From Afifella aestuarii (lineage in GTDB: Bacteria; Pseudomonadota; Alphaproteobacteria; Rhizobiales; Afifellaceae), in assembly GCF_004023665.1 (NCBI RefSeq), contig NZ_SAUF01000005.1, positions 620,001 through 684,000 of the forward strand: a stretch of 64,000 nucleotides of DNA, given 5' to 3'. Both the position numbers and the translations under genes were made by a program. The notes under the pieces were generated by a model. That model was not told where the DNA came from and ran no database searches. It worked only from the letters and a program-made list of their open reading frames with translations. Positions 9,101 through 20,005 of the stretch are shown here, in pieces (positions within the stretch are counted from its first letter, which is position 1; each line of letters opens with the position of its first letter).

Positions 9101-9355
9101 ATGGAAGGTTTCGGTTGGATTATGACGATCATCATCGGCGGTCTCGCCGGTTGGATCGCCGAAAAAGTGATGAGCGCCGACCACGGCCTGCTCACAAATA
9201 TCGTCTTGGGCATTCTGGGTGCCATTATCCTGAATGCCATACTGGTGGGTTTGTTCGGTTCCACCCTCGGCGGCTTCATCGGTCAGCTCGTCGTGGCCGC
9301 GATCGGCGCCTGCCTTCTCATTTTTGGTTACCGCGCAGTTCGCGGCCGCAGATAG
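9101..9355 (+). CDS. GlsB/YeaQ/YmgE family stress-response membrane protein
   Basis: An 84-residue, almost wholly hydrophobic protein with about three transmembrane helices rich in Gly and Ala, such as IIIGGLAGWIAEKVM, GILGAIILNAI and GGFIGQLVVAAIGACLLIF. This is the pattern of the transglycosylase-associated (GlsB/YeaQ) family, often induced by general stress; its activity is unknown. I place the start at ATG 9101 because AGAGGAG stands 7-13 bases upstream; a longer frame from 9026 would overlap the end of lpdA. It ends 9 bases before lipA and probably shares its transcript. Confidence 0.88.
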   Translation: MEGFGWIMTIIIGGLAGWIAEKVMSADHGLLTNIVLGILGAIILNAILVGLFGSTLGGFIGQLVVAAIGACLLIFGYRAVRGRR

Positions 9356-9364
9356 TCAAGAGTT

Positions 9365-10345
9365 TTGGTCACTCTCATCAACACAGTCGAACCTTCTGAA
9401 GATGGCGCGCCCGAGGCAACTGCTCGGCCGCGTCATCCAGAGAAGGCCCGCAGGCCGGATTCGCCGATCCAGCGCAAACCCGCCTGGATCCGCGTCAAGG
9501 CTCCCGTCTCCCAAGGCTACCGCGATACGGCAGGTATCGTTCGGTCGAACAAACTCGTCACGGTGTGCGAGGAAGCGGGCTGTCCCAATATCGGCGAGTG
9601 CTGGGAAAAGAAGCACGCGTCGTTCATGATTCTGGGCGAGACCTGCACGCGCGCCTGTGCGTTCTGCAACGTGCGCACCGGCATGCCGGGGCCTGTGGAT
9701 CCGGACGAGCCGGAGAATCTCGCGCACGCCGTCGCCCAGATGGGCCTGCAGCATGTGGTGGTGACCTCTGTCGACCGAGACGACCTCGAGGATGGCGGCG
9801 CGGCACATTTCGCAGCTGTCATTCGCGCCATTCGCGAGGCGACGCCGGAGACGACGATCGAAGTTCTGACGCCCGACTTCTTACGCAAGACGGGTGCGCT
9901 CGAGACCGTCGTCGAAGCGCGTCCCGACGTCTTCAACCACAATCTGGAAACGGTGCCGTCGCTTTACCTCAAGGTGCGGCCGGGTGCCCGGTATTTCCAT
10001 TCGATCCGGCTTTTGCAGCGCGTGAAGGAACTCGATCCGGAGATGTTCACCAAGTCCGGCGTCATGGTCGGGCTTGGGGAGACGCGCAATGAAGTGCTGC
10101 AGCTCATGGACGATCTTAGGACGGCTGAGGTCGACTTCCTGACGATGGGCCAGTACCTACAGCCCTCGCGCAAGCATTATCCGGTGAAAGAGTTCGTCCC
10201 TCCTGAGGGCTTCAAGAGTTACGAGGCAATCGCCTATGCCAAAGGCTTTCTCATGGTGTCGGCGAGCCCGTTGACGCGGTCTTCCCACCACGCCGGAGAC
10301 GATTTCGCCCGCCTGCGCAAGGCCCGCGCTGCACTCGCCAGCTGA
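9365..10345 (+). CDS. lipA: lipoyl synthase
   Basis: A 326-residue radical SAM enzyme that inserts two sulfur atoms into octanoyl groups on lipoyl domains. The auxiliary iron-sulfur cluster cysteines are in [13 protein letters not shown] (about 60-72), and the radical SAM cluster motif is [10 protein letters not shown] (about 91-100). The final conserved serine motif, seen in [14 protein letters not shown], is present near the C-terminus. The start is TTG at 9365, which gives the N-terminus MVTLINT resembling other alphaproteobacterial LipA proteins. Neighbours lpdA and ratA are the usual ones; the product acts on the same complexes that LpdA serves. Confidence 0.95.
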   Translation: MVTLINTVEPSEDGAPEATARPRHPEKARRPDSPIQRKPAWIRVKAPVSQGYRDTAGIVRSNKLVTVCEEAGCPNIGECWEKKHASFMILGETCTRACAFCNVRTGMPGPVDPDEPENLAHAVAQMGLQHVVVTSVDRDDLEDGGAAHFAAVIRAIREATPETTIEVLTPDFLRKTGALETVVEARPDVFNHNLETVPSLYLKVRPGARYFHSIRLLQRVKELDPEMFTKSGVMVGLGETRNEVLQLMDDLRTAEVDFLTMGQYLQPSRKHYPVKEFVPPEGFKSYEAIAYAKGFLMVSASPLTRSSHHAGDDFARLRKARAALAS

Positions 10346-10349
10346 TCCC

Positions 10350-10820
10350 ATGCATCATCACGAGACTTCCCGCACCGTCAGCCACTCCGCGGAGGAGATG
10401 TTCGATCTCGTCGCGGACGTGGAGAAATACCCGCAATTCGTGCCGTTCTGCGAGAGGCTGAACGTGCGGGGAAGAAAGCAGATCGAGGGTCGTACGATCC
10501 TCGTCGCCGACATGACCGTCGGCTACAAGATGCTGCGCGAGACGTTTACCAGCAAGGTGACCCTGGACCGTGAGGCTCTCTCCATCCGGGCCGATTACCT
10601 CGATGGGCCGTTTCGGACGATGGAGAATATCTGGACCTTCGAGCGCCTCGGGGAAAACCAGGCGAAGATCCATTTCTGCATCGATTACGAGTTCAAGAGC
10701 CGGACGCTCGCCACCCTGATGGGCGCGATGTTCGACCGCGTCTTCCGGACGTTTGCCTCATCCTTCGAGCGGCGCGCAGACGCCCTCTACGGGACAGACG
10801 CCGCGCCTTCCCGCGCCTGA
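10350..10820 (+). CDS. RatA/Coq10-like START-domain protein
   Basis: A 156-residue protein of the polyketide cyclase/START family. The opening ETSRTVSHSAEEMFDLVADV and YPQFVPFCERL (about 28-38) are typical of RatA and mitochondrial Coq10. Members bind hydrophobic ligands: Coq10 binds ubiquinone, while E. coli RatA has been reported to hinder 70S ribosome assembly. In alphaproteobacteria the gene follows lipA, as here (4 bases apart, likely co-translated), and a ubiquinone-related role is more plausible than a toxin role since there is no RatB partner. It converges with cinA at a distance of 8 bases. Confidence 0.85.
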   Translation: MHHHETSRTVSHSAEEMFDLVADVEKYPQFVPFCERLNVRGRKQIEGRTILVADMTVGYKMLRETFTSKVTLDREALSIRADYLDGPFRTMENIWTFERLGENQAKIHFCIDYEFKSRTLATLMGAMFDRVFRTFASSFERRADALYGTDAAPSRA

Positions 10821-10828
10821 GCGGAGGC

Positions 10829-11341
10829 TTACTTCGCTTTCTGACCAGGCGCCGCCTGCACCATTCCAATCAGAAAATTGAGTGCGAGGATCGCACTTTC
10901 GCGCCGGACCCCTTCGCGACCGAGGAGAGGATCGAACCGGCTCTCACGGTGAGCGGTTGCGCCATGGCGCTGTGCCACCGCGAAATGGACAAGCCCGACA
11001 GGCTTTTCCTCGGTTCCGCCGTCGGGCCCCGCAACGCCTGTGACTGAGACCGCCATATCGGCATGCGAATGGGCGAGGGCACCTTCCGCCATCGCCCGCG
11101 CCACGGCTTCACTGACCGCCCCATGTGTGTCGATGAGCGTCTTCGGCACGCCGAGAAGCTCTATCTTGGCCTCGTTGGAATAGGTGACGAAGCCACGCTC
11201 GAAGGCGGCGGATGAGCCGGGGATATCGGTGAGCGCAGCCGCGATGCCGCCTCCGGTGCAGGATTCGGCCGTCGCCAGCCGGACGCCCTTGTCCTTGCAG
11301 AGATTAAGAAGTTCGATCGCCTTGGTTTCGAGATCACGCAT
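10829..11341 (-). CDS. CinA C-terminal domain protein, NMN amidohydrolase (PncC type)
   Basis: A 170-residue single-domain protein with the conserved TAESCTGGGIAAALTDIPG (about 23-41), GFVTYSNEAKIELLGV and VTGVAGPDGGTEEKPVG motifs. The serine of AESCTGG is part of the active site of nicotinamide-nucleotide deamidases, which return NMN to NAD synthesis. The N-terminal MoCF domain of full-length CinA is absent. I chose the start ATG 11341, which overlaps the end of ispDF in the arrangement ATGCGTGA, consistent with translational coupling; an in-frame start 12 codons earlier lies inside ispDF. It is cotranscribed with ispDF. Confidence 0.88.
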   Translation of the reverse strand: MRDLETKAIELLNLCKDKGVRLATAESCTGGGIAAALTDIPGSSAAFERGFVTYSNEAKIELLGVPKTLIDTHGAVSEAVARAMAEGALAHSHADMAVSVTGVAGPDGGTEEKPVGLVHFAVAQRHGATAHRESRFDPLLGREGVRRESAILALNFLIGMVQAAPGQKAK

Positions 11342-12545
11342 CGCCGTCTCCCGGCAGCGCGACGCTGACGGCGGCAAGTGCAGCGATCCCTTCGCGCCGA
11401 CCGGTAAAGCCGAGCTTCTCGCTCGTCGTCGCCTTGACGTTGATACGGTGGCGGGCGATCCCGAGCATCTCGGACAGTCGTTCCGACATGGCTTCGCGAT
11501 GCGGCCCGACCTTCGGTGCTTCGCAGATCAGCGTCACGTCGACATTGACGATCGCTCCGCCGCGAGCGGTCACGCGTTCGACCGCAGCCTTCAAAAAGAT
11601 CTCTGAATCCGCACCCTTCCATTGCGGGTCGCTCGGCGGGAAGTGCTGTCCGATATCGCCTTCGCCGATCGCGCCATAGATGGCGTCGGTGAGGGCATGC
11701 AGCCCGACATCGGCATCCGAATGACCCTCCAAGGCCATGTCGTGATCGATCTTCACGCCGCACAGGAAAACGTGGTCGCCTGGACAAAAGGCATGCACGT
11801 CGAAGCCCTGACCTGCGCGATATTCGCGCACCGGAGCCAGATGGGCAGCAGCTCGCGCAAAATCTTCGGAAGTAGTCAGCTTGATGTTCCTTTCATCGCC
11901 TTCGACGGAGCGCACATGGAGGCCGGCCGCCTCTGCGACCGCCGCATCATCGGTCAGGTCGTCGCGTTCCGCAGCGGCCCGGTGCGCGTCCAAAATAGGT
12001 TGGAATGGAAATGCTTGAGGCGTCTGGACGGCGCGGCAGCTCGATCGCTCGATCGTCCCCAAGACGACGCCGTCCTCGACGTGCTTCAACGAGTCAGAGA
12101 GCGCGAGCGTCGGAACCGCTCCGGTCTTGTCGTCGGTTGAGGTCGTCATACGGGCGATGAGCTCGCGCGAGACGAAAGCGCGCGCCGCATCGTGGATGAG
12201 AACGATCTCCGGCCGCTCGTCCGAAAGTGCTTCGAGCCCGAGACGCACCGAGATCTGTCGCGTCGCTCCGCCGGCAATCGGCTCTCCGATCCCGGACAAA
12301 CCCGCCACCGCCTCGTCATAAAGAGCACGGTCATCTGGATGGATGACACAGCGGATGACGTCGATCTCGGCTGCCTCCTGAAAAGCGAGCAAGGTGCGAC
12401 GCAAGACAGCCATCCCGCCGATTTTCGCATATTGCTTCGGCAGGCCGAGCCCGGATCTGTGACCCCGCCCGGCAGCCACGATCAGGGCTGCATATCTGGG
12501 TCGTGCGGAAGAGCGTGGCGCAACATTGCCTTCTTCACCGTTCAT
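11334..12545 (-). CDS. ispDF: bifunctional IspD/IspF, MEP-pathway cytidylyltransferase and cyclodiphosphate synthase
   Basis: A fused enzyme of about 403 residues. The N-terminal IspD part (to about residue 230) has the nucleotide-binding YAALIVAAGRGHRSG and IVLIHDAARAFVS motifs. The C-terminal IspF part has GFDVHAFCPGD (zinc ligands) and GHSDADVGLHALTDAI. Together they catalyse steps three and five of the MEP pathway to isoprenoids; the fusion is characteristic of alpha- and epsilonproteobacteria. The start is either ATG at 12545, with GAGG 11 bases before, or GTG at 12566. It is divergent from dusB, with only about 50-70 bases for both promoters. Confidence 0.95.
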   Translation of the reverse strand: MNGEEGNVAPRSSARPRYAALIVAAGRGHRSGLGLPKQYAKIGGMAVLRRTLLAFQEAAEIDVIRCVIHPDDRALYDEAVAGLSGIGEPIAGGATRQISVRLGLEALSDERPEIVLIHDAARAFVSRELIARMTTSTDDKTGAVPTLALSDSLKHVEDGVVLGTIERSSCRAVQTPQAFPFQPILDAHRAAAERDDLTDDAAVAEAAGLHVRSVEGDERNIKLTTSEDFARAAAHLAPVREYRAGQGFDVHAFCPGDHVFLCGVKIDHDMALEGHSDADVGLHALTDAIYGAIGEGDIGQHFPPSDPQWKGADSEIFLKAAVERVTARGGAIVNVDVTLICEAPKVGPHREAMSERLSEMLGIARHRINVKATTSEKLGFTGRREGIAALAAVSVALPGDGDA

Positions 12546-12615
12546 GTGTACCGAAACCTCGCTCACGGACTTGCCGAAGCCGTAGACATGACTAGATTAT
12601 CGGCAAACATAGTTT

Positions 12616-13665
12616 TTGCCGGATTTTTCATCATTGCCCGACGCAGATCTCACCATCGATAGCTTGAAGATTGCCGGGCTGTCGATTCCCAATCGCGCCC
12701 TGCTGGCGCCCATGTCGGGGGTGTCCGACCTCCCGTTTCGGCGGCTCGCCGCGCGTTACGGCGCGGGGCTCGTGATTTCCGAGATGGTCGCCTGCGACGC
12801 CGTGCAGCGGCAATCGGAAGAGGCGCGGCTGCGTGCGGAAGGCGAGGGTCTTTCCCTCCATGTCGTGCAGCTCGCCGCACGCGACGAGGAGGCCATGTCC
12901 GAGGGCGTGCGGATCGCCGAAGCGGCGGGAGCCGCAATCATCGACATCAACATGGGATGTCCCGCCAAACGCGTGACCGGCGGCTTCGCCGGTTCCCATC
13001 TCATGCGCGATCTCGATATGGCCGAGCGTCTGATCGCCTCTGCCGTGCGCGCCGCCAAAGTGCCGGTCACGCTGAAAATGCGCCTCGGCTGGGACCATAC
13101 CTCGCTCAATGCGACAGAGCTGGCGCAGCGTGCGGAGAACGTGGGCGTGGCCATGGTGACCGTCCATGGACGCACACGCAGCCAGTTCTACAAGGGCAAG
13201 GCCGATTGGGATGCTATCCGACCCGTGGCTCAAGCGGTCGGAATTCCGGTTATCGCCAATGGCGACCTCACGACACCCGAAGATGCGCCAGACATGCTGC
13301 TACGTTCGGGAGCGGCGGGGGTGATGATCGGCCGCGGCGCTTACGGGCGCCCGTGGATCGTCGGTCAGGCGGGCGACGTCCTTAAAGGCAAAACCCCGCG
13401 ACCCGATCCGACAGGGAGAGAGCGTGCCGACCTCATTATGGAGCATTACGATATGATCCTGGCTCACTATGGGCCGGTTCCAGGCGTTCGCATCGCCCGA
13501 AAACACCTTGCCTGGTACCTCGACGATTTTGCGATGGACGCACCGGCGCAGGCTGCTCGCGGCAGGCTTCTGCGCGAAACGGAGGCACGGCGCGTAAAGG
13601 CCGAACTCGCAGCCCTCTTGCCCGATCTTCGGGCGGACGCCGCTTCCTTGCGCGAGGCCGCCTGA
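12616..13665 (+). CDS. dusB: tRNA-dihydrouridine synthase B
   Basis: A 349-residue FMN enzyme that reduces uridines in the tRNA D-loop. The FMN-barrel motifs are [17 protein letters not shown] (about 30-46), [17 protein letters not shown] with the catalytic Cys (about 113-129), [20 protein letters not shown] and [14 protein letters not shown]. It was long called nifR3 because it precedes ntrBC in many alphaproteobacteria, as here. The start is TTG at 12616 or TTG at 12634; neither has a clear ribosome binding site. The stop overlaps the ntrB start as TGATG, so ntrB translation is probably coupled to it. Confidence 0.93.
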   Translation: MPDFSSLPDADLTIDSLKIAGLSIPNRALLAPMSGVSDLPFRRLAARYGAGLVISEMVACDAVQRQSEEARLRAEGEGLSLHVVQLAARDEEAMSEGVRIAEAAGAAIIDINMGCPAKRVTGGFAGSHLMRDLDMAERLIASAVRAAKVPVTLKMRLGWDHTSLNATELAQRAENVGVAMVTVHGRTRSQFYKGKADWDAIRPVAQAVGIPVIANGDLTTPEDAPDMLLRSGAAGVMIGRGAYGRPWIVGQAGDVLKGKTPRPDPTGRERADLIMEHYDMILAHYGPVPGVRIARKHLAWYLDDFAMDAPAQAARGRLLRETEARRVKAELAALLPDLRADAASLREAA

Positions 13666-14788
13666 TGAAGCCTTACGCAGAAGAGGGGGTGCCGGCGCTC
13701 GCGATCCTCAACGCCCTGCCGCATCCGATTTTCGTGGTCGACGCCGACAACACCATTTTGAACGCCAACCAGGCGGCAGAGAGTTTTTTCGGCGCAAGCT
13801 CCGCGGTCATGCATCGCGACGGCCTCGAACGCCTCGTGCCTTTCGGCAGCCCCTTGTTTCCCTTGCTCGACCAGGTCCGTTCGCGCGGCGCGGCAATCGC
13901 CGAATACCGCGTCGACATGAGTTCGCCACGCATCGGCTCCGACAAGCTCGTCGATATCTACGCAACGCCGGTCTCCATGACGGATGCCTGCGTCTCGGTT
14001 CTCCTCCTCCCACGTTCCGTGACGGAGAAGATCGACCGGCAGCTGACATATCGCGGGGCCGCGCGCACCGTGACCGGCCTTGCCGCCATGCTGGCGCACG
14101 AGATCAAGAATCCGCTGTCCGGCATTCGCGGCGCTGCCCAGCTCCTGGAAGCGTCCGCGAGTCAGGAAGATCGCCCGCTGACCCGCCTCATCTGTGATGA
14201 GACCGACCGCATCGCAGGGCTGGTCGACCGCATGGAAACCTTCACCGACGCCCGCCCGATCGAGCGCGAGCCGGTCAACATTCACCGCGTTCTGGAGCGC
14301 GTAAAGACACTCGCCACATCCGGCTTCGCGCGCGGCATCCGCATCACCGAAGAATACGATCCGTCGCTGCCGCCGGTCCTGGCAAACCGCGACCAGCTTC
14401 TGCAGGTCTTCATAAATCTCGTAAAGAATGCAGCGGAAGCCCTTGCAGATCAAAACGATTCAGAAATAACATTTCGCACAGCCTACCGGCCTGGGATTCG
14501 CTTGTCGGTTCCCGGGACGCAAAGCCGTGTCAGCCTCCCGCTGGAATTCACCGTCATGGACAACGGACCGGGCGTGCCCGACGACGTACTGCCTCATCTC
14601 TTTGATCCGTTCGTCACCTCGAAGGCGAATGGCACGGGTCTTGGATTGGCGCTCGTAGCCAAGATCATCGGCGATCACGGAGGCATCATCGAGTGCGAAT
14701 CCCAGCCCCGCCGCACGCTTTTCCGCATTCTTATGCCGACGCTCGAACAGACGTCGGACGAGCTCGACCTGAAGGAGGATGGAGCCTC

Positions 14789-14792
<4 letters not shown>
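13665..14792 (+). CDS. ntrB: nitrogen regulation sensor histidine kinase NtrB
   Basis: A 375-residue soluble sensor kinase. An N-terminal PAS domain (about 10-120, starting near [19 protein letters not shown]) is followed by the phospho-accepting [18 protein letters not shown] (about 140-157), the N box [12 protein letters not shown] and the G boxes [10 protein letters not shown] and [13 protein letters not shown]. It has no transmembrane helix. With PII protein input it phosphorylates or dephosphorylates NtrC according to nitrogen status. It overlaps dusB by one base and ntrC by four, forming a tightly coupled dusB-ntrB-ntrC unit. Confidence 0.94.
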
Positions 14793-16228
<1,436 letters not shown>

Positions 16229-16231
16229 AAG

Positions 16232-16261
16232 GGCCGCGCGCACTGTGCGGGCGCCGTTTTT
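16232..16261 (+). terminator. terminator-like hairpin between ntrC and ntrY
   Basis: The GC-rich segment 16232-16254 can fold into an imperfect stem with CGCA/TGCG at its tip, followed by five T residues at 16257-16261. It may end part of the dusB-ntrBC transcription before ntrYX. The stem has mismatches, so its strength is uncertain. Confidence 0.4.
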
Positions 16262-16324
16262 GTGACATATTAGCCACGTTCTGTGCCCACGCATGAGCGA
16301 TCAACCCGATCGACCGTAGGATCC

Positions 16325-18604
16325 ATGTCCGTCGCCACTAGCCCTGATCTGCCACCCGAACGCATCCGTCCGGGCTTTGGCGAACGCAACCGCATCGCGC
16401 GCATGGTCGGCCTGCTCGCGGTCCTGCTGGCGCTTTCAAGCGCCATCGGTACGTTTCTGATCCTCACCGGACAGACCACCATCGAGCCGACGCCTGCGGT
16501 TGTGCGCACAGCCGGCCTCTTGAACGGCATCGTCGTTCTTTTCCTCATTGGGACGGTCGCGTTCGAGGCAACTGGGCTTTGGATTGCGCGCAGGCACGGA
16601 CGCGCCGCCGCCCGGCTGCATGTGCGCATCGTGGCGCTGTTTTCGATCATCGCAGCTCTGCCGGCGATCCTGACGGCCGGAATCGCCTCGATCACGCTCA
16701 ACAAGGGGCTCGACCGCTGGTTCGCCGAGCGCACCGAAGCGATCATCGAGAATTCGCGGGAGGTCGCGCAGGCCTATGTGCAGGAGCACAGCCGCATCCT
16801 GGCGATCGATCTTCTGGCGATCGCAAGTGAGTTCAACCGCGTCGCTCCGGATCTGGAGCTCAACAAAAAGGCGATTGCCGCCTACCTGTCCAATCAGGCG
16901 CAGCTGCGCGGCCTGTCAGCAATCGCACTCATCCGGCGCGACAGATCCGTGATCGTCGAAGGCAAAACCTCGACCAACCTCAAGGTGCCGCCACCACCGC
17001 AGCAGGTGTTTGAAGATGCCGATGAAGGCCGTCCGGCGCTGATCGCACCAGGCACGACCAATCTCGTCGGCGGTGTGCTGAAGATCACCAGCCTCGACGA
17101 CGTCTATCTCTACCTTGCCCGTCCACTGGACCCCAAGGTGACGCGACAAGTCCGCCTCACCGAGGAGAGCGCCGCCGAATACGGCCAGTTGCAGGAGAAC
17201 CGCTTCGGCGTGCAAATCGCCTTTGCCATCCTCTTCGTCGGCATGGCGCTGGTGGTGCTTTTGTCCGCCATCTGGATCGGTCTCGGTTTCGCCAACGGGC
17301 TCGTCGCACCGATCCGACACCTGATCGGCGCCGCCAGTAAGATTTCAGGCGGCAATCTCGACGTCAGCGTGCCGGTGCAGGAGAAAGCCGGCGACCTCGG
17401 CATTCTGTCCGCAACCTTCAACCGAATGGCGGGCCAGCTGCGATCACAGCGCAACGCGCTTCTTTCCGCCAACAGCCAGCTCGACGAGCGGCGCCGCTTC
17501 ACCGAGGCCGTGCTGTCGGGCGTCTCGGCCGGCGTTATCGGCCTCAATGCGGACCGTATCGTCACACTCGCCAATCACCCCGCACTCGAAGCGATCGGCG
17601 AAGAAGAGACCGGCATCGTCGGTCGTCACGTCAACGAGCTCCTGCCCGAACTGCAGAACGTTCTCGACGAGGTCGCCAACCGCGGTCGCGGTTCGGCACG
17701 CGATCAGATCATCATTGCGCGCGAAGGCGAGCCTCGCACGCTCAATGTGCAGGTGACGATCGAGCAGTCCGACGACAGCTCGCATGACGGGTTCGTCGTC
17801 ACGCTCGATGACATCACCGACCTCGTCGCCGCGCAGCGCCGGTCGGCCTGGGCCGATGTGGCCCGCCGCATCGCCCACGAGATCAAAAACCCGCTCACAC
17901 CGATCCAGCTTTCGGCCGAACGCATCCGCCGTCGCTTCGGACCACGCATCGACGAAGAGAGAGATCGTGTCGTCTTCGATCAGTGCACGGAGACGATCAT
18001 CCGCCAGGTCGGCGATATCCGCCGCATGGTGGACGAGTTTTCCGCCTTTGCGCGGATGCCGAAGCCGGTCATGGAAGCGCGCGATCTGCGCGAACTCATC
18101 CGCGAAGCCGTCTTCCTCCAGGAAGTCGGCAACCCGAACATCAGCTTCGCACTCGATCTGCCGGAAACGCCCGTCGAGGCGCCGGTCGATCATCGCCTGG
18201 TCACGCAGGCGCTCACCAATATCGTCAAGAACGCCACCGAGGCGATCGAGGCGGTTCCGGAAGATGAAAACGTGAGCGGCGAAATCCGCGTGCGCGTGCG
18301 CGACGATATCGATCACGCGATCGTCGATGTGATCGACAATGGCAAGGGTCTGCCCCAGGAGGGTCGCGAGAAGCTTCTCGAGCCCTACATGACAACCCGC
18401 CAGAAAGGCACCGGCCTCGGCCTTGCGATCGTGCGCAAGGTGATGGAGGAACACGGAGGCTCCATTGAACTTCTCGACGCACGAGCGGCCGGCGTGGATG
18501 CCCGCGGCGCCTGCGTTCGAATGAACTTCCCACATACCAACCATCCGGCCGCGACCGAGGCAGAGACAAAGCCTGCGGAACGCGCCGAACAGGAGAGCAA
18601 GTGA
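16325..18604 (+). CDS. ntrY: nitrogen regulation sensor histidine kinase NtrY
   Basis: A membrane sensor kinase of about 759 residues. There are about four transmembrane helices, three before residue 120 and one near 300-325, with an extracytoplasmic loop between. Then follow a HAMP domain (ANGLVAPIRHLIGAASKISG), a PAS domain, the H box [21 protein letters not shown] and an HATPase domain ending in GTGLGLAIVRKVMEEHGG. NtrY pairs with NtrX in nitrogen, redox and envelope responses of alphaproteobacteria. The start ATG 16325 has a partial AGGA; an in-frame ATG at 16283 would add 14 residues. The stop overlaps the ntrX start. Confidence 0.93.
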   Translation: MSVATSPDLPPERIRPGFGERNRIARMVGLLAVLLALSSAIGTFLILTGQTTIEPTPAVVRTAGLLNGIVVLFLIGTVAFEATGLWIARRHGRAAARLHVRIVALFSIIAALPAILTAGIASITLNKGLDRWFAERTEAIIENSREVAQAYVQEHSRILAIDLLAIASEFNRVAPDLELNKKAIAAYLSNQAQLRGLSAIALIRRDRSVIVEGKTSTNLKVPPPPQQVFEDADEGRPALIAPGTTNLVGGVLKITSLDDVYLYLARPLDPKVTRQVRLTEESAAEYGQLQENRFGVQIAFAILFVGMALVVLLSAIWIGLGFANGLVAPIRHLIGAASKISGGNLDVSVPVQEKAGDLGILSATFNRMAGQLRSQRNALLSANSQLDERRRFTEAVLSGVSAGVIGLNADRIVTLANHPALEAIGEEETGIVGRHVNELLPELQNVLDEVANRGRGSARDQIIIAREGEPRTLNVQVTIEQSDDSSHDGFVVTLDDITDLVAAQRRSAWADVARRIAHEIKNPLTPIQLSAERIRRRFGPRIDEERDRVVFDQCTETIIRQVGDIRRMVDEFSAFARMPKPVMEARDLRELIREAVFLQEVGNPNISFALDLPETPVEAPVDHRLVTQALTNIVKNATEAIEAVPEDENVSGEIRVRVRDDIDHAIVDVIDNGKGLPQEGREKLLEPYMTTRQKGTGLGLAIVRKVMEEHGGSIELLDARAAGVDARGACVRMNFPHTNHPAATEAETKPAERAEQESK

Positions 18605-19965
18605 TGGCTACCGACATCCTTGTCGTCGACGATGAAGCCGATATCCGCGAACTCGTCGCCGGCATCCTTGAAGACGAAGGCCACGGAACACGCACCGCCG
18701 CCAACAGCGACGCCGCGCTGGAAGCGATCGCCGAACGCAGGCCCGGCCTCATCTTTCTCGATATCTGGCTGCAGGGAAGCCGGCTCGATGGACTGGCGCT
18801 TCTCGATGCCATCCACACCGAGCATCCGGCATTGCCGGTGGTGATCATTTCCGGTCACGGCAACATCGAGACGGCCGTCTCCGCCATCAAGCGTGGCGCC
18901 TACGACTATATCGAAAAGCCGTTCAAGGCGGACCGTCTCGTGCTCGTGGCGCAGCGCGCCCTGGAGGCGTCTCGGTTGAAGAAAGAGGTGGCCGAGCTCA
19001 AGCAGCGCTCGGGCGTCACCAACGATCTCGTCGGCTCCTCGTCCGTCATGCACCATCTGCGTCAGACGATCGAACGTGTCGCTCCGACAAACAGCCGCGT
19101 GATGATTTTCGGAGCTTCAGGAGCAGGCAAGGAGCGCGTGGCGCGCGCCATCCACGCCGCCTCCCGCCGCGTCAACGGCCCGTTCGTCGTGCTGAGCTCA
19201 GCGGCTATCACGCCCGAAAACATGGAGATCGCGCTCTTCGGGACGGAGGCCGTCGACGGCGAACATCGCCGCATCGGCGCGCTCGAAGAGGCGCATGGCG
19301 GCATCCTCTATCTGGAGGAGGTCGCGGACATGCCGCGGGAGACGCAGAACAAGATCCTGCGGGTTCTCGTCGAGCAGACGTTCGAGCGGGTAGGGGGCAG
19401 CAAGAAGGTCAAGGTCGACGTCCGCATTCTTTCTTCCACGGCCCGCGACCTCGAAGCGGAGATCAAGGAAGGTCGGTTTCGTGAAGACCTGTTCCATCGC
19501 CTGAGCGTCGTCCCGATCCGCGTTCCGTCATTGGCAGAGCGCCGCGAGGACGTCCCCGAACTCGTCGATTATTTCATGGCACAGATCGCCCAGACAGCCG
19601 GCCTGCCGACGCGGCGCATCGCCGATGATGCAATGGCCGTGCTTCAGGCGCACGACTGGCCGGGCAACATCCGTCAGCTGCGCAACAACGTCGAACGGCT
19701 GATGATCCTGACCCAAGGAGATGCGGAAGCGATGGTGACGGCCGCCATGTTGCCGCCGGAGATCGGCGAGATCCTGCCTGCGAGCCCCGCCGATGGATCG
19801 GCCCACATCATGTCACTGCCTTTGCGGGAAGCCCGCGAGGTGTTCGAGCGAGAATATCTGTCCGCGCAGATCAACCGTTTCGGCGGCAATATCTCACGAA
19901 CGGCCGAGTTTGTCGGCATGGAACGCTCGGCCCTGCATCGCAAGCTGAAGAGCCTCGGGGTATAG
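18604..19965 (+). CDS. ntrX: response regulator NtrX, with degenerate sigma-54 interaction loop
   Basis: A protein of 453 residues: a receiver with Asp53 in LIFLDIW, an AAA+ domain and a Fis-like helix-turn-helix (NISRTAEFVGMERSALHRKL). Walker A is intact (GASGAGKE), but the GAFTGA loop needed to contact sigma-54 is missing: the region reads ALFGTEAVDGEHRRIGALEE. The Walker B segment is LYLEEVAD, with Glu in place of the usual first Asp. NtrX proteins of this class probably act without RpoN. The start is ATG 18604 (one base overlap with ntrY), with GTG 18601 as the alternative; AGGAG lies 8-9 bases before the ATG. Confidence 0.93.
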   Translation: MATDILVVDDEADIRELVAGILEDEGHGTRTAANSDAALEAIAERRPGLIFLDIWLQGSRLDGLALLDAIHTEHPALPVVIISGHGNIETAVSAIKRGAYDYIEKPFKADRLVLVAQRALEASRLKKEVAELKQRSGVTNDLVGSSSVMHHLRQTIERVAPTNSRVMIFGASGAGKERVARAIHAASRRVNGPFVVLSSAAITPENMEIALFGTEAVDGEHRRIGALEEAHGGILYLEEVADMPRETQNKILRVLVEQTFERVGGSKKVKVDVRILSSTARDLEAEIKEGRFREDLFHRLSVVPIRVPSLAERREDVPELVDYFMAQIAQTAGLPTRRIADDAMAVLQAHDWPGNIRQLRNNVERLMILTQGDAEAMVTAAMLPPEIGEILPASPADGSAHIMSLPLREAREVFEREYLSAQINRFGGNISRTAEFVGMERSALHRKLKSLGV

Positions 19966-20005
19966 AGCCTCACGGCGGCGGGATTCTCGCAACAAAGGAC
20001 ATTTC

